Below, one piece after another: positions 63,672 to 64,000 of a stretch of DNA of 64,000 bases. Under the pieces are notes generated by a model, which saw only the letters and a program-made list of their open reading frames with translations, did not search any database and was not told where the DNA came from. The DNA is taken from positions 496,001-560,000 of the forward strand of contig OZ220465.1 in the NCBI GenBank assembly GCA_965115815.1. The letters run 5' to 3'. The position numbers were made by a program, and so were the translations under genes. Source of the DNA: VXPW01 sp965115815. Lineage in GTDB: Bacteria > Pseudomonadota > Alphaproteobacteria > TMED109. Numbering within the stretch: position 1 is the first letter of the stretch; each line of letters begins with the position of its first letter.

Positions 63672-64000
63672 CTATGCCCTTTGTGCGGTTTCAGCATAAT
63701 ATTCTCGTATTAAATCATTCGGGATTTCCGAATTGCGGCCAGAACTGTGCCAAACCTGGTACCAAGGCGTTCCTGGCGCATGGGTAAGATAAGAAAGATT
63801 AATTCCAGAAAGATGTCCGTACTTTTCGAACACTTGCTGGATCAAGTCTTCTTCGTAGCGATCGAATTCCTCATCATCGGCGATGATGGTTTGGGTGACA
63901 CCGTTTGCGCGATATTTCTTCAAACCATAGTATATTTCCCGCACAACTGGTCCGTATAGCCATGCGAGGACAGGTTGTCTGAACAAGCGCCGTTTGTAGA
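63672..64000 (-). CDS. Panacea/SocA-like antitoxin domain protein (N-terminus beyond window)
   Basis: The visible 108 residues match the C-terminal half of the Panacea (DUF4065, SocA-like) domain. Landmarks are 'QPVLAWLYGPVVREIYYGLK', 'VFEKYGHLSGINLSYLTHA' and 'GTPWYQVW', ending 'IPNDLIREYY'. Panacea domains act as antitoxins or chaperone-like neutralisers for many unrelated toxins, usually in two-gene operons. The frame is open to the right edge, so the start is outside the window. Its TAG stop is only 1 bp from the ISNCY element. The sequence is clearly more AT-rich than the rest of the window. Confidence 0.8.
   Translation of the reverse strand, partial: YKRRLFRQPVLAWLYGPVVREIYYGLKKYRANGVTQTIIADDEEFDRYEEDLIQQVFEKYGHLSGINLSYLTHAPGTPWYQVWHSSGRNSEIPNDLIREYYAETAQRA

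Overview
The window is GC-rich (roughly two thirds G+C) and looks like an alphaproteobacterial chromosome. Supporting signs are the order prs-rplY-pth-ychF, an alphaproteobacterial-type RpoH beside HtpG, a pmbA-terB-fdxA-carD string, a TIGR02186 protein next to a TauE/SafE permease, and two-subunit 2-oxoglutarate:ferredoxin oxidoreductase genes. I place it near the Rhodospirillales only tentatively. It is a mosaic of compact housekeeping operons, often with 4-bp ATGA/GTGA overlaps, and stretches packed with decayed insertion sequences.

Layout: 1-1975 holds the end of trpS, a TauE/SafE permease and a TIGR02186 protein. 1976-6504 is a graveyard of fragments from at least four IS types (ISAs1-like with a DUF4338 head, IS66, IS110, IS4). 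6577-10143 is htpG, rpoH and a universal stress protein on the minus strand. 10680-13320 is a broken ISAs1/DUF4338 element followed by an IS3 remnant. 13361-23461 is a minus-strand block: a small exported protein, pmbA, terB, fdxA, an exceptionally large CarD-type regulator (1256 aa with about 21 tandem 35-aa repeats), acnA and a DUF1223 protein. 24845-34004 has a DUF262/HNH-like protein, korB-korA, folD (plus), mutL and pgi. 34121-40272 is a plus-strand series: ArsC-like, oligopeptidase B, dapE, a Baeyer-Villiger-type monooxygenase and an SRAP protein. After another transposase graveyard, 41894-45243 carries ychF, pth, rplY and prs. Then follow cytochrome c and a CoxG-like protein that lacks a canonical start codon.

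Defence-like content is concentrated on the right. 46614-51498 carries an AbiE toxin-antitoxin pair (toxin frameshifted at its C-terminus) and a PLD-nuclease/SF2 helicase/DUF3427 protein. After M23 peptidase, xseA (frameshifted, with an internal duplication) and purD comes a two-gene AAA15 ATPase plus TOPRIM-like module at 56731-58466, resembling PARIS-type systems in architecture. The right edge has a Panacea (SocA-like antitoxin) gene separated from its apparent small partner by an intact ISNCY-type element; that partner is truncated by an IS66-like element.

Two sequence-wide patterns stand out. Decayed IS copies differ from each other mainly by A:T/C:G transversions, giving Trp to Gly, Tyr to Asp, Thr to Pro, Lys to Gln and Leu to Arg replacements, an unusual mutational spectrum. 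DUF4338 (the DruA-type domain) recurs as relics of at least three different forms, always in a mobile-element setting. I saw no tRNA, rRNA, CRISPR array or prophage.
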